Positions 8,422-17,504 are shown, counted from the stretch's first letter. The stretch: DNA of 64,000 bases from Thermanaerosceptrum fracticalcis (GCF_000746025.2 NZ_CP045798.1:3703501-3767500), one strand, 5' to 3'. Numbers and translations are program-made. The notes: generated from the sequence alone by a model not told the origin.

Positions 8422-8727
8422 ATGGACAAATTCCTGGAAGCATTATTTAGGGGAGCGCTTGTGTACATGACCCTTTTGCTTGTATTGATTTTTGCTATTT
8501 TGACTATATCTACGGGATATTTATCCTTAAAGAACAGGACTTTTCGCCGGGTTGTGCTGGTAGCAGACGGCGAAATCATCCATAAAAATTTGCATGCTCT
8601 AGGCCTTGATGAAACTTTTGTCTGGGAGACCATCCAGGATCTGGGTATGGAGGACCTCTCCCAGATAGATGTGTTGGAAATGTCAGAGGATGGGTCTATT
8701 TACCTCAATAAAAAGAAGAATCTGTAA
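8422..8727 (+). CDS. Single-pass membrane protein with YetF-like C-terminal domain
   Basis: A protein of about 101 residues has one N-terminal helix (residues about 12-32) followed by a small soluble domain (VVLVADGEIIHKNLHALGL ... VLEMSEDGSIYL). That domain resembles the beta-rich C-terminal domain of DUF421/YetF proteins in the order basic-strand, DGxII, long helix, DGSI strand. The ATG at 8422 is chosen because GGAGAGGAT lies just upstream; a GTG at 8404 is in frame but sits at the ribosome binding site. Function is unknown. It may be cotranscribed with the CbiQO pair and the following deacetylase. Confidence 0.65.
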   Translation: MDKFLEALFRGALVYMTLLLVLIFAILTISTGYLSLKNRTFRRVVLVADGEIIHKNLHALGLDETFVWETIQDLGMEDLSQIDVLEMSEDGSIYLNKKKNL

Positions 8728-8770
8728 TAAGACATGATAACTCTGGCAAACCTATCATTGAGGTGAGAAC

Positions 8771-9631
8771 ATGAAAAAAACACTGCTTATAGGATCATTG
8801 CTGGTGATAGGTTTGTTTGTTTTTTGGGCATATAACAATGAATATGAATTACGCTTTGTCCCTAATAAACCGGAATTACGCCCGCCCCAGAACACTTCGC
8901 CTTCTCCCAAAGAAATGACTGAGGATTTCGAACTGGCGGGAGGGTCGGAGCGAGATAACCGGGGATTTCCACAGCGGAAGATTGTGGATTTGAGCAGTAT
9001 GTTTCCCGAACTTTTTTTCCGGGAAGGGTCCAAAAATGTAAAAAGAGCGGCCTTAACTTTTGATGATGGACCCGATTCCCTTTATACCCCGCAAATGCTG
9101 GATATATTGAAAGAACAAAACGTAAAGGCAACCTTTTTTTTAATTGGGAAACGGGCAGACCTTTTTCCCGATGTGGTGAAAAGAATGGTCAATGAAGGAC
9201 ATATTGTCGGGAATCATACCTGGAGCCATCCCAATATCGTTAAGTTAGACAATGCTGCAATGCTTAAAGAGATACTGGATGCAGAAGAGGCTTTAAGTAA
9301 ATTGACAGGATACCGTACTGCCCTTTTCCGTTCACCTTATGGTTCCATTGACGAGAAAAGAATTAAAGAAATAAGAAAGTTAAATTATAAGATTATTGCC
9401 TGGAACGTGGATTCCCTTGACTGGAAGAGCTTAACGGCGGAACAGGTAAAATACAATATTCTGGAAAATGTGAAAGAAGGCAGTGTGATTTTGCAGCATT
9501 CCTCGGGCAGCAAAGAGGAGAACCTTACAGGTTCTGTAGCTGCCCTGCGGGATATCATTGTTACTTTAAAGAAAGAAGGTTACCAGTTTGTAACCATACC
9601 GGAAATGTTCAATATCCCCTATAAAAAGTGA
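8771..9631 (+). CDS. Polysaccharide deacetylase (NodB domain), membrane-anchored
   Basis: This is a carbohydrate esterase family 4 protein that would remove N-acetyl groups from cell-wall or cortex glycans outside the membrane. A hydrophobic signal anchor (residues about 4-19) is followed by a linker and the NodB homology domain. Motif 1 is LTFDDGPD with the catalytic Asp, motif 2 is NHTWSHP with the zinc histidines, motif 3 is FRSPYGS, and motif 4 includes WNVDSLDW. All expected catalytic residues are visible. The start has a good GAGGTGAG site. Related proteins in spore formers act on peptidoglycan or cortex (PdaA, PgdA); the sequence does not say which. Confidence 0.9.
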   Translation: MKKTLLIGSLLVIGLFVFWAYNNEYELRFVPNKPELRPPQNTSPSPKEMTEDFELAGGSERDNRGFPQRKIVDLSSMFPELFFREGSKNVKRAALTFDDGPDSLYTPQMLDILKEQNVKATFFLIGKRADLFPDVVKRMVNEGHIVGNHTWSHPNIVKLDNAAMLKEILDAEEALSKLTGYRTALFRSPYGSIDEKRIKEIRKLNYKIIAWNVDSLDWKSLTAEQVKYNILENVKEGSVILQHSSGSKEENLTGSVAALRDIIVTLKKEGYQFVTIPEMFNIPYKK

Positions 9632-9650
9632 GACTAGTTCATGGTATGAT

Positions 9651-9741
9651 TATCCCCTTTAGGTAGACAGTAATTAAGAAAGAACATCACTGTATACTTG
9701 GAGGGGATAGTTTTATGTTATAAAACTCGACTTGTATCGAG
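9651..9741. other. Three consecutive hairpins, possible structured RNA or small repeat element
   Basis: The 9632-9847 gap holds three adjacent stems. A long one pairs 9651-9671 with 9689-9709 (seven perfect pairs, eight more including G-U, one mismatch, five perfect pairs, 17-nt loop). A 7-bp perfect stem, GTTTTAT/ATAAAAC, spans 9710-9726, and CTCGA/TCGAG spans 9726-9741. The first stem is followed by TTTT and might end the deacetylase transcript. Confidence 0.6.
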
Positions 9742-9847
9742 CCAATTAATTGTTACAATTGCAAACAAATATTTTTCTGCAGGCATGATAAGAATAGGTT
9801 ACAATCATAATTAATAATAAGCATAAAAGTTGTAAGGAGCGACTGTC

Positions 9848-10831
9848 TTGATAAGGGCGTTAGGGATTGGCCGCGATAAAAATGTATATTTTACGGAATC
9901 GCTAGAACAAATCCGGCAGGTACAGGAAAAACACCAGGTACTCCTCTGGCTGGACGTATTGGACCCTACCCCGGAGGATTTGGAGTTTTTAGGCAGCACT
10001 TTTGGTTTTGCTGAAATCTGCCTTAAGGACTGCGGGGAATATACCAAAAATCCCAAGCTGGATGAGTACGATGATTATTTGTTTATTGTTACCCACGTTC
10101 TCCACGAAGCGAAGGAACTCATGTTCCCGGAAATGGATATTTTTTTGTCCCACAATTATCTTGTAACGGTGCACTACTATCATGTAGACGAACTGGAACA
10201 GTACTGGCACCGTCTTTTACAGCGTCTCTATGACGGACCTATGCGTACGGATTTTCTCCTATATCACGTTATAACGGCGGTGGCAGACAGTTTCCATAAA
10301 GTAGTGGAAGAAATAGCTGCCCAGATCGAAGACTTAGAGGAAGATATTATTGTAGGAAATTTGGATAATATCTTACCCCAGATCACAACGTTACGGCGAA
10401 GACTGATTTATTTCCGACGCCAGCTTAGCTCCGAAGTGGCTATGCTGGAAAAACTTACCCAGCCTGATATTGAATTTTTTACAGAAGAAAGCAGGGCTTA
10501 TCTCCGGGATGCCATGGAACGTTTCCAACGGGTGCTCCATTTTGTAGATGTTAACAGGGAATTGATCGCGGCTCTCTTTGAAACCTATTTATCCGTCATA
10601 TCCCTGAGAATGACAGAGACTTCGGCAGAGCAAAACAGGATTATGCAGCGGCTCACTGTAATCACGGCGGTATTTATGCCTTTAACCCTGCTTGCCGGTA
10701 TCTACGGTATGAATTTCGAGTTTATGCCCGAGTTGGACTGGAAATATGGGTATTTTGCTGTGCTCCTGGTTATGTTACTCCTGGGGCTTGGATTGTACAG
10801 GCATTTTAAAAAGAGAGGCTGGCTGGATTGA
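9848..10831 (+). CDS. corA: CorA family magnesium/divalent cation transporter
   Basis: This is a 327-residue CorA-type channel. The long acidic cytoplasmic N-terminal domain leads to two C-terminal helices, the first ending in the YGMN signature that forms the selectivity filter (IYGMNFEFMPELDW), and the C-terminus is basic (HFKKRGW), as in the family. The start is TTG at 9848, preceded by AAGGAG at a suitable distance. Substrate is Mg2+ or Co2+ by family knowledge. It lies downstream of the multi-hairpin region, but no known magnesium riboswitch consensus was recognised there. Confidence 0.93.
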   Translation: MIRALGIGRDKNVYFTESLEQIRQVQEKHQVLLWLDVLDPTPEDLEFLGSTFGFAEICLKDCGEYTKNPKLDEYDDYLFIVTHVLHEAKELMFPEMDIFLSHNYLVTVHYYHVDELEQYWHRLLQRLYDGPMRTDFLLYHVITAVADSFHKVVEEIAAQIEDLEEDIIVGNLDNILPQITTLRRRLIYFRRQLSSEVAMLEKLTQPDIEFFTEESRAYLRDAMERFQRVLHFVDVNRELIAALFETYLSVISLRMTETSAEQNRIMQRLTVITAVFMPLTLLAGIYGMNFEFMPELDWKYGYFAVLLVMLLLGLGLYRHFKKRGWLD

Positions 10832-10837
10832 GTAACG

Positions 10838-10865
10838 ATATCCGTTATCCAACTTCCGATATCCG
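10838..10865. repeat. 7-bp-period array, ATATCCG family
   Basis: Four in-phase units (ATATCCG, TTATCCA, ACTTCCG, ATATCCG) begin 7 bp after the corA stop codon. The family is related, in reverse orientation, to the CGGAAAT units at 10979. Confidence 0.85.
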
Positions 10866-10978
10866 AAACAAAAGGAAAATTCAGTAGGGGGACTTGAAAT
10901 AATCTTAAGAAAAGATACAATAGAAAAAAGTATATATCCCTTAAGGTAATAACTAGGCCGTAAAACCTGAATATATTC

Positions 10979-11006
10979 CGGAAATCGGAAAACGGAAGAC
11001 GGAAAT
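10979..11006. repeat. 7-bp-period array, CGGAAAT family
   Basis: Four in-phase units (CGGAAAT, CGGAAAA, CGGAAGA, CGGAAAT) lie directly before the ribosome binding site of threonine synthase. Confidence 0.88.
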
Positions 11007-11030
11007 CGTTAATATAAAGGAGCTTGAGTT

Positions 11031-12527
11031 ATGTATATCAGTACTAGAGATAATTATGAGAAAGTATCAGCCGCCCAGGCTATTAAACTGGGCATGGTTC
11101 CGGCAGGCGGGCTCTTTGTCCCGGAACAAATTCCCACGCTTTCCCTGGAGAAGATATTTGCTTTAAAAGGGTGCAGCTATCAGGCGGTGGCCGAGAAAAT
11201 TATTTCCCTTTTCCTTGAGGATTTTTCCTCGGAAGAAATAAAAGGGTGCGTAGCCAGGGCCTATAACGGAGAGAATTTTACCCACCCTGAGATAGCCCCT
11301 CTTTCTAAACTTGATGACCGCACTTTTATCCTGGAACTTTGGCACGGGCCTACGGCAGCTTTTAAAGATATGGCCTTACAGATTATGCCCCATTTCTTGT
11401 CCCTGGCCGTAAGAAAAGTGGAAGCCCACAAAGAAATCGTCATCCTGGTGGCAACTTCGGGAGATACGGGTAAAGCTGCTCTGGAAGGGTTTAAAAATGT
11501 TCCGGGCATTAAAATTATCGTTTTCTACCCGCACCAGGGGGTAAGCCGGGTGCAGGAACTGCAGATGAGCACTACCGATGGCAGTAATACTTATGTAGTG
11601 GCTGTCAGAGGCAATTTTGATGACTGCCAGAGCGCTGTCAAAAATATTTTTGCCGATGAAGAGTTTAAGGCTGTCCTGGCAGGGCATGACTATGAATTAT
11701 CTTCGGCTAATTCCATCAACTGGGGTCGGCTCCTTCCCCAGATTGTCTACTATTTCTATGCTTACCTGAACCTTTTAACTCAAGGTGAAATAAAAGCAGG
11801 GGAAAAAATTAATTTTGTCGTTCCTACCGGTAACTTTGGCAATATCCTGGCCGGCTGGTATGCCCAGAAAATGGGCTTACCTGTATATAAATTTGTCTGT
11901 GCTTCCAATGAAAACAAAGTCCTTACTGATTTCTTCAATACCGGGATTTACGACCGGAACCGGGAGTTTAAACAAACTAACAGCCCCTCTATGGACATCC
12001 TCATTTCCAGCAATTTGGAGAGATTTCTCTTTGAGCTGACAGGTCACGATGGGAAAAAGATAAAAACATGGATGGATGAGCTCAATAAGACGGGTCGTTT
12101 TCAGGTTGATGCAGATACCAAAAAAGCCATGGATGAGATCATGGCCGCAGGTTTTGCCACAGAAAGAGAGACTCTGGACACAATCAAAGAAGTTTTTGCA
12201 GCCGCCGGCTATACCCTGGATACTCATACAGCCGTGGCGGTTAAGGTTTATGAAGATTACCGTAAAGAAAGCGGTGACATGCACAAAACAGTGATTGATG
12301 CTACTGCCAGCCCCTTCAAATTTAATACCAGTGTCCTGGAGGCCATTAAAGGTGAGCAAACTACTGATTGTAAGGATGAGTTTGAAGTTTTGCAGGAATT
12401 GAGTAAAGTGAGCGGTATGCCCCTTCACCCTGCTCTGAAAGACCTGGATAAGAAGCCGGTCCTCCACAAGCGGGTTTGTGACAAAGGGGAAATCAAAGAG
12501 GTTATTGGGGAGATACTGGGAATCTAA
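11031..12527 (+). CDS. thrC: Threonine synthase
   Basis: This PLP enzyme converts O-phosphohomoserine to threonine and phosphate in the cytoplasm. At 498 residues it belongs to the long (E. coli/yeast-like) class. The N-terminus YISTRDN...AIKLGMVPAGGLFVPE is diagnostic. The PLP-binding lysine lies in HGPTAAFKDMALQ (about residue 112), and the glycine-rich phosphate loop is PTGNFGNILAG. The start has AAAGGAG upstream. No T-box or other leader was recognised. It is a single gene ended by a strong terminator at 12612; homoserine pathway genes are not in the window. Confidence 0.95.
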   Translation: MYISTRDNYEKVSAAQAIKLGMVPAGGLFVPEQIPTLSLEKIFALKGCSYQAVAEKIISLFLEDFSSEEIKGCVARAYNGENFTHPEIAPLSKLDDRTFILELWHGPTAAFKDMALQIMPHFLSLAVRKVEAHKEIVILVATSGDTGKAALEGFKNVPGIKIIVFYPHQGVSRVQELQMSTTDGSNTYVVAVRGNFDDCQSAVKNIFADEEFKAVLAGHDYELSSANSINWGRLLPQIVYYFYAYLNLLTQGEIKAGEKINFVVPTGNFGNILAGWYAQKMGLPVYKFVCASNENKVLTDFFNTGIYDRNREFKQTNSPSMDILISSNLERFLFELTGHDGKKIKTWMDELNKTGRFQVDADTKKAMDEIMAAGFATERETLDTIKEVFAAAGYTLDTHTAVAVKVYEDYRKESGDMHKTVIDATASPFKFNTSVLEAIKGEQTTDCKDEFEVLQELSKVSGMPLHPALKDLDKKPVLHKRVCDKGEIKEVIGEILGI

Positions 12528-12539
12528 GAGGACTGTCCG

Positions 12540-12560
12540 CTTTCCGAATTCCGACATCAG
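12540..12560. repeat. Short 7-bp-period array
   Basis: Three in-phase units (CTTTCCG, AATTCCG, ACATCAG) lie just after thrC; the third is degenerate. Confidence 0.55.
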
Positions 12561-12611
12561 ATAATTTCCTTAAAAATTAAAGAGGGGATATTCCTTTAGT
12601 AATTAAATAGC

Positions 12612-12642
12612 AAACCCAGGTTTAAGACCTGGGTTTTACTGT
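12612..12642 (+). terminator. Intrinsic terminator between thrC and a convergent gene
   Basis: A 10-bp perfect stem (AAACCCAGGT / ACCTGGGTTT) with a 5-nt loop is followed by TTTTACTGTTTTT. It ends thrC and may work in both directions. Confidence 0.88.
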
Positions 12643-12649
12643 TTTTATT

Positions 12650-12670
12650 CGGATGTCGGGTGTCTCCTAC
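12650..12670. repeat. Short 7-bp-period array crossing a stop codon
   Basis: The units CGGATGT, CGGGTGT and CTCCTAC are in phase. The last one contains the stop codon of the minus-strand coiled-coil gene. Confidence 0.5.
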
Positions 12671-12954
12671 TTATTGGCTATTTTTTTCTCAAGAGCGGTA
12701 ATCCGTCTTTCATGATCATTGATTCCTTCGTCAAGGGCAGCAACAAAAGATTTAATAATTTTTACATCAGACTTGACTTTTTTCATATCACTTTTAAGTT
12801 CTTGTACGTCTGATTCTATGTTATCAAGCCTTTTTTCAATACCTTCGAATCTTTTTTCAAAACGTTCTTCCATACTTTTTTGGCCTTCGGCAATAGCATT
12901 TACTTTGTCGAGAATATTTTCCAAAAGCACACCAAATTGATTTTCATTCATCAT
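12667..12954 (-). CDS. Coiled-coil protein of unknown function
   Basis: A 95-residue, highly charged protein shows continuous heptad-like spacing of hydrophobic residues (ERFEGIEKRLDNIESDVQEL then repeated SDMKKVKSDVKIIKSF), indicating one long coiled coil from about residue 10 to the end. No signal peptide or membrane segment is visible. The ATG at 12954 follows AAGGGGG; a longer in-frame reading back to 13017 lacks a ribosome binding site. Similar short coiled-coil proteins are common in clostridial genomes without known function. It stands alone. Confidence 0.65.
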   Translation of the reverse strand: MMNENQFGVLLENILDKVNAIAEGQKSMEERFEKRFEGIEKRLDNIESDVQELKSDMKKVKSDVKIIKSFVAALDEGINDHERRITALEKKIANK

Positions 12955-13076
12955 GAGAACCCCCTTATCCGCGCTCCGGCTAAAATCAGGATATCTAATG
13001 GATACACTTGGCTCCAACCATATTATACCTTTTACCGTTGCCCGTACACAAGGAAGTTGAAAAAAACTTGTGTATT

Positions 13077-13097
13077 CGGCAATCGGAGATCGAACCG
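13077..13097. repeat. Short 7-bp-period array, CGGxxAT family
   Basis: In-phase units CGGCAAT, CGGAGAT and CGAACCG lie between the coiled-coil gene and the GDYXXLXY gene. Confidence 0.55.
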
Positions 13098-13105
13098 CGC
13101 TGCGG

Positions 13106-13645
13106 CTACTTGCTTACCAGTCCCATTACCCGGGCCTTTCCTTTATAAACAGAGACCTGGGCGTAAACGACACCTTCCTGGATCTGTTTTTCTATTTCTT
13201 TGCCTTTACCCTCGGGGACAAAGAAGTTTTCTATGTTGAATTTGAGGTGCAGTATGGGCTGGGGTTCCGGGCGGAGATAGAGAACCTTGCCGGTTAAATA
13301 AGTTTTATCCTTAACTCTGGCAGGGTTCTGGGTAGCCAGGACAGGTTCCCAGGCCTCTCCTTTGGGTTCCAGGGCCAGGTAAATATCCTGCTGGTAATTG
13401 ATTTTGTCCAGGTCCAGGTCGTGTTCTACTTTATTGAGGTTCAGGTTATTAAAGGGATAACTCAGGATAACGTAATCTCCCTGGAAGAGGCTGCGGGGAT
13501 CCAATGGCTCTACCTTCAGGGTAACTTTGTCACCCCGGGCGATAATCTGGTAGCTGTTTACCACCATAGCTGTCAGGATGCCGATCTGCAGGAGAATTAC
13601 CAGGATCAACAAATATTTTTTATTACCGGCTAATGTTTTAAGCAT
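13106..13645 (-). CDS. GDYXXLXY domain protein
   Basis: A 179-residue protein has an N-terminal signal anchor (residues about 9-31) followed by an extracytoplasmic beta-rich domain with the family-defining motif QGDYVILSYPF (GDYxxLxY). This family is regularly encoded next to DUF2157 membrane proteins, as here, where it lies 11 bp downstream of one. The GAGGTG site before ATG 13645 supports the start. The family's biochemical function is unknown; a joint role with the DUF2157 protein in the cell envelope is inferred from conserved linkage. Confidence 0.88.
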   Translation of the reverse strand: MLKTLAGNKKYLLILVILLQIGILTAMVVNSYQIIARGDKVTLKVEPLDPRSLFQGDYVILSYPFNNLNLNKVEHDLDLDKINYQQDIYLALEPKGEAWEPVLATQNPARVKDKTYLTGKVLYLRPEPQPILHLKFNIENFFVPEGKGKEIEKQIQEGVVYAQVSVYKGKARVMGLVSK

Positions 13646-13656
13646 TTCTTTTCACC

Positions 13657-14919
13657 TCACTCCATGGTCTTAATGAGCTTACGTCTTTTGTGTTCCAAAA
13701 GGATACTGCCCAACAAAAGGAGTAAGCCTCCGGACATGAAAAAGACGGAGCGGGGGAGAAGAGCGAAGAAGAAGTCAAAATATTTAAGGATCACGGCCAC
13801 AGCAAACATCACCATGCTGAGATTGAAGATAAGGGGACGTTTCAGCCAGTAACCGTAGTAGATGGCCAGTAAAGTGTAAACAAAGAAAAAGATGTTATTG
13901 AAAATGAGTAAGAAGCTGTTCCTGGCAGTTTCCGGGAAAAAGGGAAAAACTAAAAGGTACAGTAAGCCCAGGGGTAAATCACGTACAGTAAGGGATTTCT
14001 CCTTGAATTTCATCACGCCTATAACCAGCAAGACGGCAGCCACAAGATATGGGAAGTTATAGAGCGGGTGTTTATCGAGAAATTCATGGAGAAAATCGTT
14101 AAAACTAAAGGCTGCCAGGGCAGTGAACATACCAACCAGGGAGAGGGAGAAGAGTAAGTTTTCCCCAAAGATCGATTTTTCCTCCCGGAACAGCTGGAGC
14201 AGAAAGTAGAGAAGCAGGCTGAAAAGGAGGAGGCTGATGATCCCCAGTTGGAAACTAAAGTTTACACGGGCCAGTTTCACTCCCAGGGGGATAAACCAGA
14301 TATAACCTGCGATGACGGCAGCAGTAAAATTGAATTGATCTTTCTTGCGCAGGGCCAGGGGCAGGATGGTGCCTGCCAGGAGCAAGGGGTAAAGGAGGAA
14401 CGCCCAGTTCAAGGGGTATTTTCCGGCGATAAACCAGGAAGTCAAGGTGGCCAGGGCCAGGAAGAGGTTAAAGGAAGAATGAAAAAGATAGGCTATGGGA
14501 ATCACACCCACATACCAGAGCATAAAGCCTAAACCTCTCTCCGCTTCAATATGGAAAATCTGGGCAATGAGCCAGATGCCCGAGCCATAGAGTAGAGAAC
14601 CCAGGCAAATCAGGGCATACCCTACCTTGGGGTAAGTGCCTTTCGTATAGCGCAGGTAATACCCTCCCAGGTAGGCCAGAGTAAAAGATGAAACCACTAC
14701 AGCCACCTTAAGGGTACGGGACATGCTTTCCCAGTTGGCTGCAAAAAACAGAATAACGCCAATACCCAGAAGGATACTGCCCAGTAAAGCCAGGGTCTGG
14801 GTCATGCTGGTTTTGGTTACAGGGTAACGCTGCCTCAAAGCATCCCCTGTCTCGGGAGTAATGAGGCCTTCTTTTACCCAGCGGTCCACTTCCCGCTGCA
14901 GGTTGCTGTTAAAAGACAT
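13657..14919 (-). CDS. DUF2157 membrane protein
   Basis: A protein of about 420 residues begins with the soluble DUF2157 region (VDRWVKEGLITPETGDALRQRYP, positions about 10-33) followed by roughly 12-14 hydrophobic helices. The conserved GIGVILFFAANWE motif of the family is present. The ATG at 14919 is chosen because GGAGGAGG lies 5 nt upstream; an ATG at 14940 is part of that region. Together with the following GDYXXLXY gene it forms a conserved two-gene unit. No transport or enzymatic activity can be read from the sequence. Confidence 0.88.
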   Translation of the reverse strand: MSFNSNLQREVDRWVKEGLITPETGDALRQRYPVTKTSMTQTLALLGSILLGIGVILFFAANWESMSRTLKVAVVVSSFTLAYLGGYYLRYTKGTYPKVGYALICLGSLLYGSGIWLIAQIFHIEAERGLGFMLWYVGVIPIAYLFHSSFNLFLALATLTSWFIAGKYPLNWAFLLYPLLLAGTILPLALRKKDQFNFTAAVIAGYIWFIPLGVKLARVNFSFQLGIISLLLFSLLLYFLLQLFREEKSIFGENLLFSLSLVGMFTALAAFSFNDFLHEFLDKHPLYNFPYLVAAVLLVIGVMKFKEKSLTVRDLPLGLLYLLVFPFFPETARNSFLLIFNNIFFFVYTLLAIYYGYWLKRPLIFNLSMVMFAVAVILKYFDFFFALLPRSVFFMSGGLLLLLGSILLEHKRRKLIKTME

Positions 14920-15005
14920 GGTTCCTCCTCCAAAAAACATATTCTTTGGCTAACTATATCAGAAAGAAGCGGAAGGCGTAAGCCTCTCTTTTATGGAAAA
15001 ACAAT

Positions 15006-17312
15006 TTAAGGTTCGGGCACATCACGGCAGGCATTGACGATCTGACAAAAGCAGCAGAACTGGCCCGTTGGTCCTTCCTTGACGAAAACAGACCCTTTGA
15101 TGCTTTTGGCATATTTTTTGGCTTTGGCTGCATGTTCCGCCAGTTCCAGGTGGTTTTTAAAGCGGCCGGGAGTTGCTGCTATAACAGCCAGTGAAGTAGA
15201 AACCGTATCTTTCTTTAACTTATGCATGATTTTGATGATTTTGGTATTAATCAGGTCGGAATACTGAGGAGGTGTAATTAGAATAAAATCATCCCCTCCG
15301 ATATGACCCAGGAAACACTCATCATTGCCGTAATTTCTTACCACATGCTTTAATACTTTGCTTAAGAGAAGGAGAATCTCATCCCCCCACTCGAAACCAT
15401 AAGTATCATTTAATTGTTTGAAATTATCAATATCAGCGTAGGTTACTTCCATAGTTCTATCACCGCTGATTATCTTGTTCAGTTCTTCCTGGATCCTGAT
15501 ATTGCCGGGGAGCCCGGTAAGGGGATTGGCATACTGGGCCATCTGGATTTTGCTTTGGGTAATTACTTCTAGAAGGTGTCTGATGGAAACTATCCCCAGA
15601 ATATTGCCGTTCTTAGTAACCAAAATGTGGTCGTAAAGTTTTTCCTGAGTCCTGTTGGTGGCTATTTGTGAGGCTTTTTCCAGGGTGGTTTCATCTTCCA
15701 CCATCAGGGGGAAGTGGTCCATCACAACGGTAACGGGTTTTTTATAATACAAGGCCACACCGTAGCGGGAACTGAGGAAATTGAAGAAGTGGCTGCGCAT
15801 GACCAGTCCCAGGGGGATCATTTCTTTGGTCACGATGATGCCTTCCAGATTTTTGTCACGCTGGAAATACCGCAAAACTTCTTCCACCGAGGTTTCGGGA
15901 GCAACCATAAGGGCAGGTTGCACAATGCTTCCGATGGTGATGGTGTTGTGGGGAAGTTTTTCTTCATTTTTTTTGCCAAATTTGCGAATCAGGCTGGTAA
16001 TACTTGGAGAAACCTGAGAAGCGGGAAAGTGGGGTTTCCCCAAAAGATAGCCCTGGCCGTAATGGACTCCTAATTTGATAAGGGTTATCAGTTCTTCTCT
16101 GGTTTCAATGCCTTCGGCGATCAGGGAACAGTTTATTTTTTTGGCAAAAGTCACAAAAGTATCTACTAAGGCCTGTTTAACGGGATCTTTGTGAATATTG
16201 CGCACAATGGACATATCCAGTTTAATATAATTGGGTTCAAGTTCGGCCACGGCCTGCAGGCTCGAGTAACCTGCCCCCGTATCGTCCAGGGCCAGGGAAA
16301 ATCCCAGGTTTCTCATATTCTGCAGGGATTTTTTGAATTTCTGGAAATTAAGGATGGAAGTGCGTTCGGTAAGTTCCAGCACCACATTTTGGGGTTTCAG
16401 ACCCTTTTCTTCCAGGACAGAGAGCAGATTCTCCCTGGTAAATTCCAGGGTGTGGGCAGTTTGGGCATTGATGTTGAGAAAAAGCTTTTGCCTGGCCTTA
16501 AGTTCACCTGCATTGGCCAGGGCTTTGCGCTGAGAAATGTTTTCCAGGGTAAGCAGGGTTCCTGTTTCTTCGGCATAAGGGAAAAGAGTAACCGGAGCAT
16601 AAAAATAGGAATTCAGGGGACCCCGGGCCAGGGCTTCCCAACCGAGAAGGGAGCCACTGCGCAGGGAAAGGATGGGTTGGTATAAATGGGAGATCTTTTC
16701 CTCGCTTAAGATGTTCTCAAACTGGGCAATCATGGAAGCATTGAGTGATTTTTCCTGGTTTTTGGCGTTTTTTAAGGCGTATTTTAAGGCAGGAAAAAGC
16801 TCTTTATGGATATTACCCAAATTTTCCTTAGATAAAAAATGACCAGTGTGCACTACCAGGTATTCATGACTGATCATAGGAAAGATTTCTTCCAGTTTGC
16901 GGTGAATATGGAGGCGAATTTTCATGTCCAGGTCATAAAGCTCCTGGAGGGGCGGTATTTCTTCTAAAGCACTGAAAATGGCAATATCATCCGTTAATAA
17001 TAATCGGATTTGCCTGCAATTGATATAAGAAGGGAATAGTTGGACATATTCTTTTGCCGCCAAGACGGCCGTTTTTACCGCCTGGCTGTAGTAAACCGGA
17101 CCGTAGTTATGTTCTATTTCATAAAGATTGGAAAGATCGATGTAGTGGATCAGGAGGCCCCTGGATTTGGTCAGTGTTTTGCGCATTTCTTTCAGAAATT
17201 CTGTGTTGTCAGTGGGGGATAGGGATTGGGTACCGTTACCCAGATTCAAATTAAGTTTTTCCAGCAGTATTTTGGCTGCTTTGTCAAGTTTCCAGCCTTC
17301 CATATTTTTCAA
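15006..17312 (-). CDS. EAL - CBS pair - GGDEF signalling protein
   Basis: This 768-residue cytoplasmic protein is built for cyclic-di-GMP turnover. After an N-terminal region of about 190 residues comes an EAL phosphodiesterase domain (about 195-445) with the intact signatures GWEALARGP, ELTER, DDTGAGYSSL, IAEGIET and QGYLLGKP. Two CBS repeats follow (about 465-590), then a GGDEF-type domain (about 600-750) whose active site reads GGDDF. The EAL domain therefore looks catalytic, while the cyclase site is altered conservatively (E to D). The start is TTG at 17312 after AAGGAGG, or ATG three codons later. CBS domains suggest control by an adenine nucleotide or similar ligand. No neighbour indicates its target. 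Confidence 0.92.
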   Translation of the reverse strand: MKNMEGWKLDKAAKILLEKLNLNLGNGTQSLSPTDNTEFLKEMRKTLTKSRGLLIHYIDLSNLYEIEHNYGPVYYSQAVKTAVLAAKEYVQLFPSYINCRQIRLLLTDDIAIFSALEEIPPLQELYDLDMKIRLHIHRKLEEIFPMISHEYLVVHTGHFLSKENLGNIHKELFPALKYALKNAKNQEKSLNASMIAQFENILSEEKISHLYQPILSLRSGSLLGWEALARGPLNSYFYAPVTLFPYAEETGTLLTLENISQRKALANAGELKARQKLFLNINAQTAHTLEFTRENLLSVLEEKGLKPQNVVLELTERTSILNFQKFKKSLQNMRNLGFSLALDDTGAGYSSLQAVAELEPNYIKLDMSIVRNIHKDPVKQALVDTFVTFAKKINCSLIAEGIETREELITLIKLGVHYGQGYLLGKPHFPASQVSPSITSLIRKFGKKNEEKLPHNTITIGSIVQPALMVAPETSVEEVLRYFQRDKNLEGIIVTKEMIPLGLVMRSHFFNFLSSRYGVALYYKKPVTVVMDHFPLMVEDETTLEKASQIATNRTQEKLYDHILVTKNGNILGIVSIRHLLEVITQSKIQMAQYANPLTGLPGNIRIQEELNKIISGDRTMEVTYADIDNFKQLNDTYGFEWGDEILLLLSKVLKHVVRNYGNDECFLGHIGGDDFILITPPQYSDLINTKIIKIMHKLKKDTVSTSLAVIAATPGRFKNHLELAEHAAKAKKYAKSIKGSVFVKEGPTGQFCCFCQIVNACRDVPEP

Positions 17313-17504
17313 TTAACCTCCTTCAAGGCGGGTTAATATGGAAAAAATCTCATGAAAATACTCTGGGAAAATTATATCAAGAGGAAGTTAATTTCTGTCG
17401 GATTTTGTGTAAATATTGTAAATTATAAAGAAGTAAAAAACATTATGCCGGATGGAACTTTTTACTAGTTTTACCGTCTATAATTTAGTTAAGGAGGTGT
17501 ACAA

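Noticed and set aside
9848-10831. A magnesium riboswitch (M-box or ykoK) upstream of corA.
   Set aside because: The multi-hairpin region at 9651-9741 does not show the conserved M-box blocks.
16191-16685. A 164-codon plus-strand frame opposite the EAL domain.
   Set aside because: The opposite strand encodes an intact, motif-rich EAL domain; the frame has Gln/Gly/Phe-rich shadow composition.
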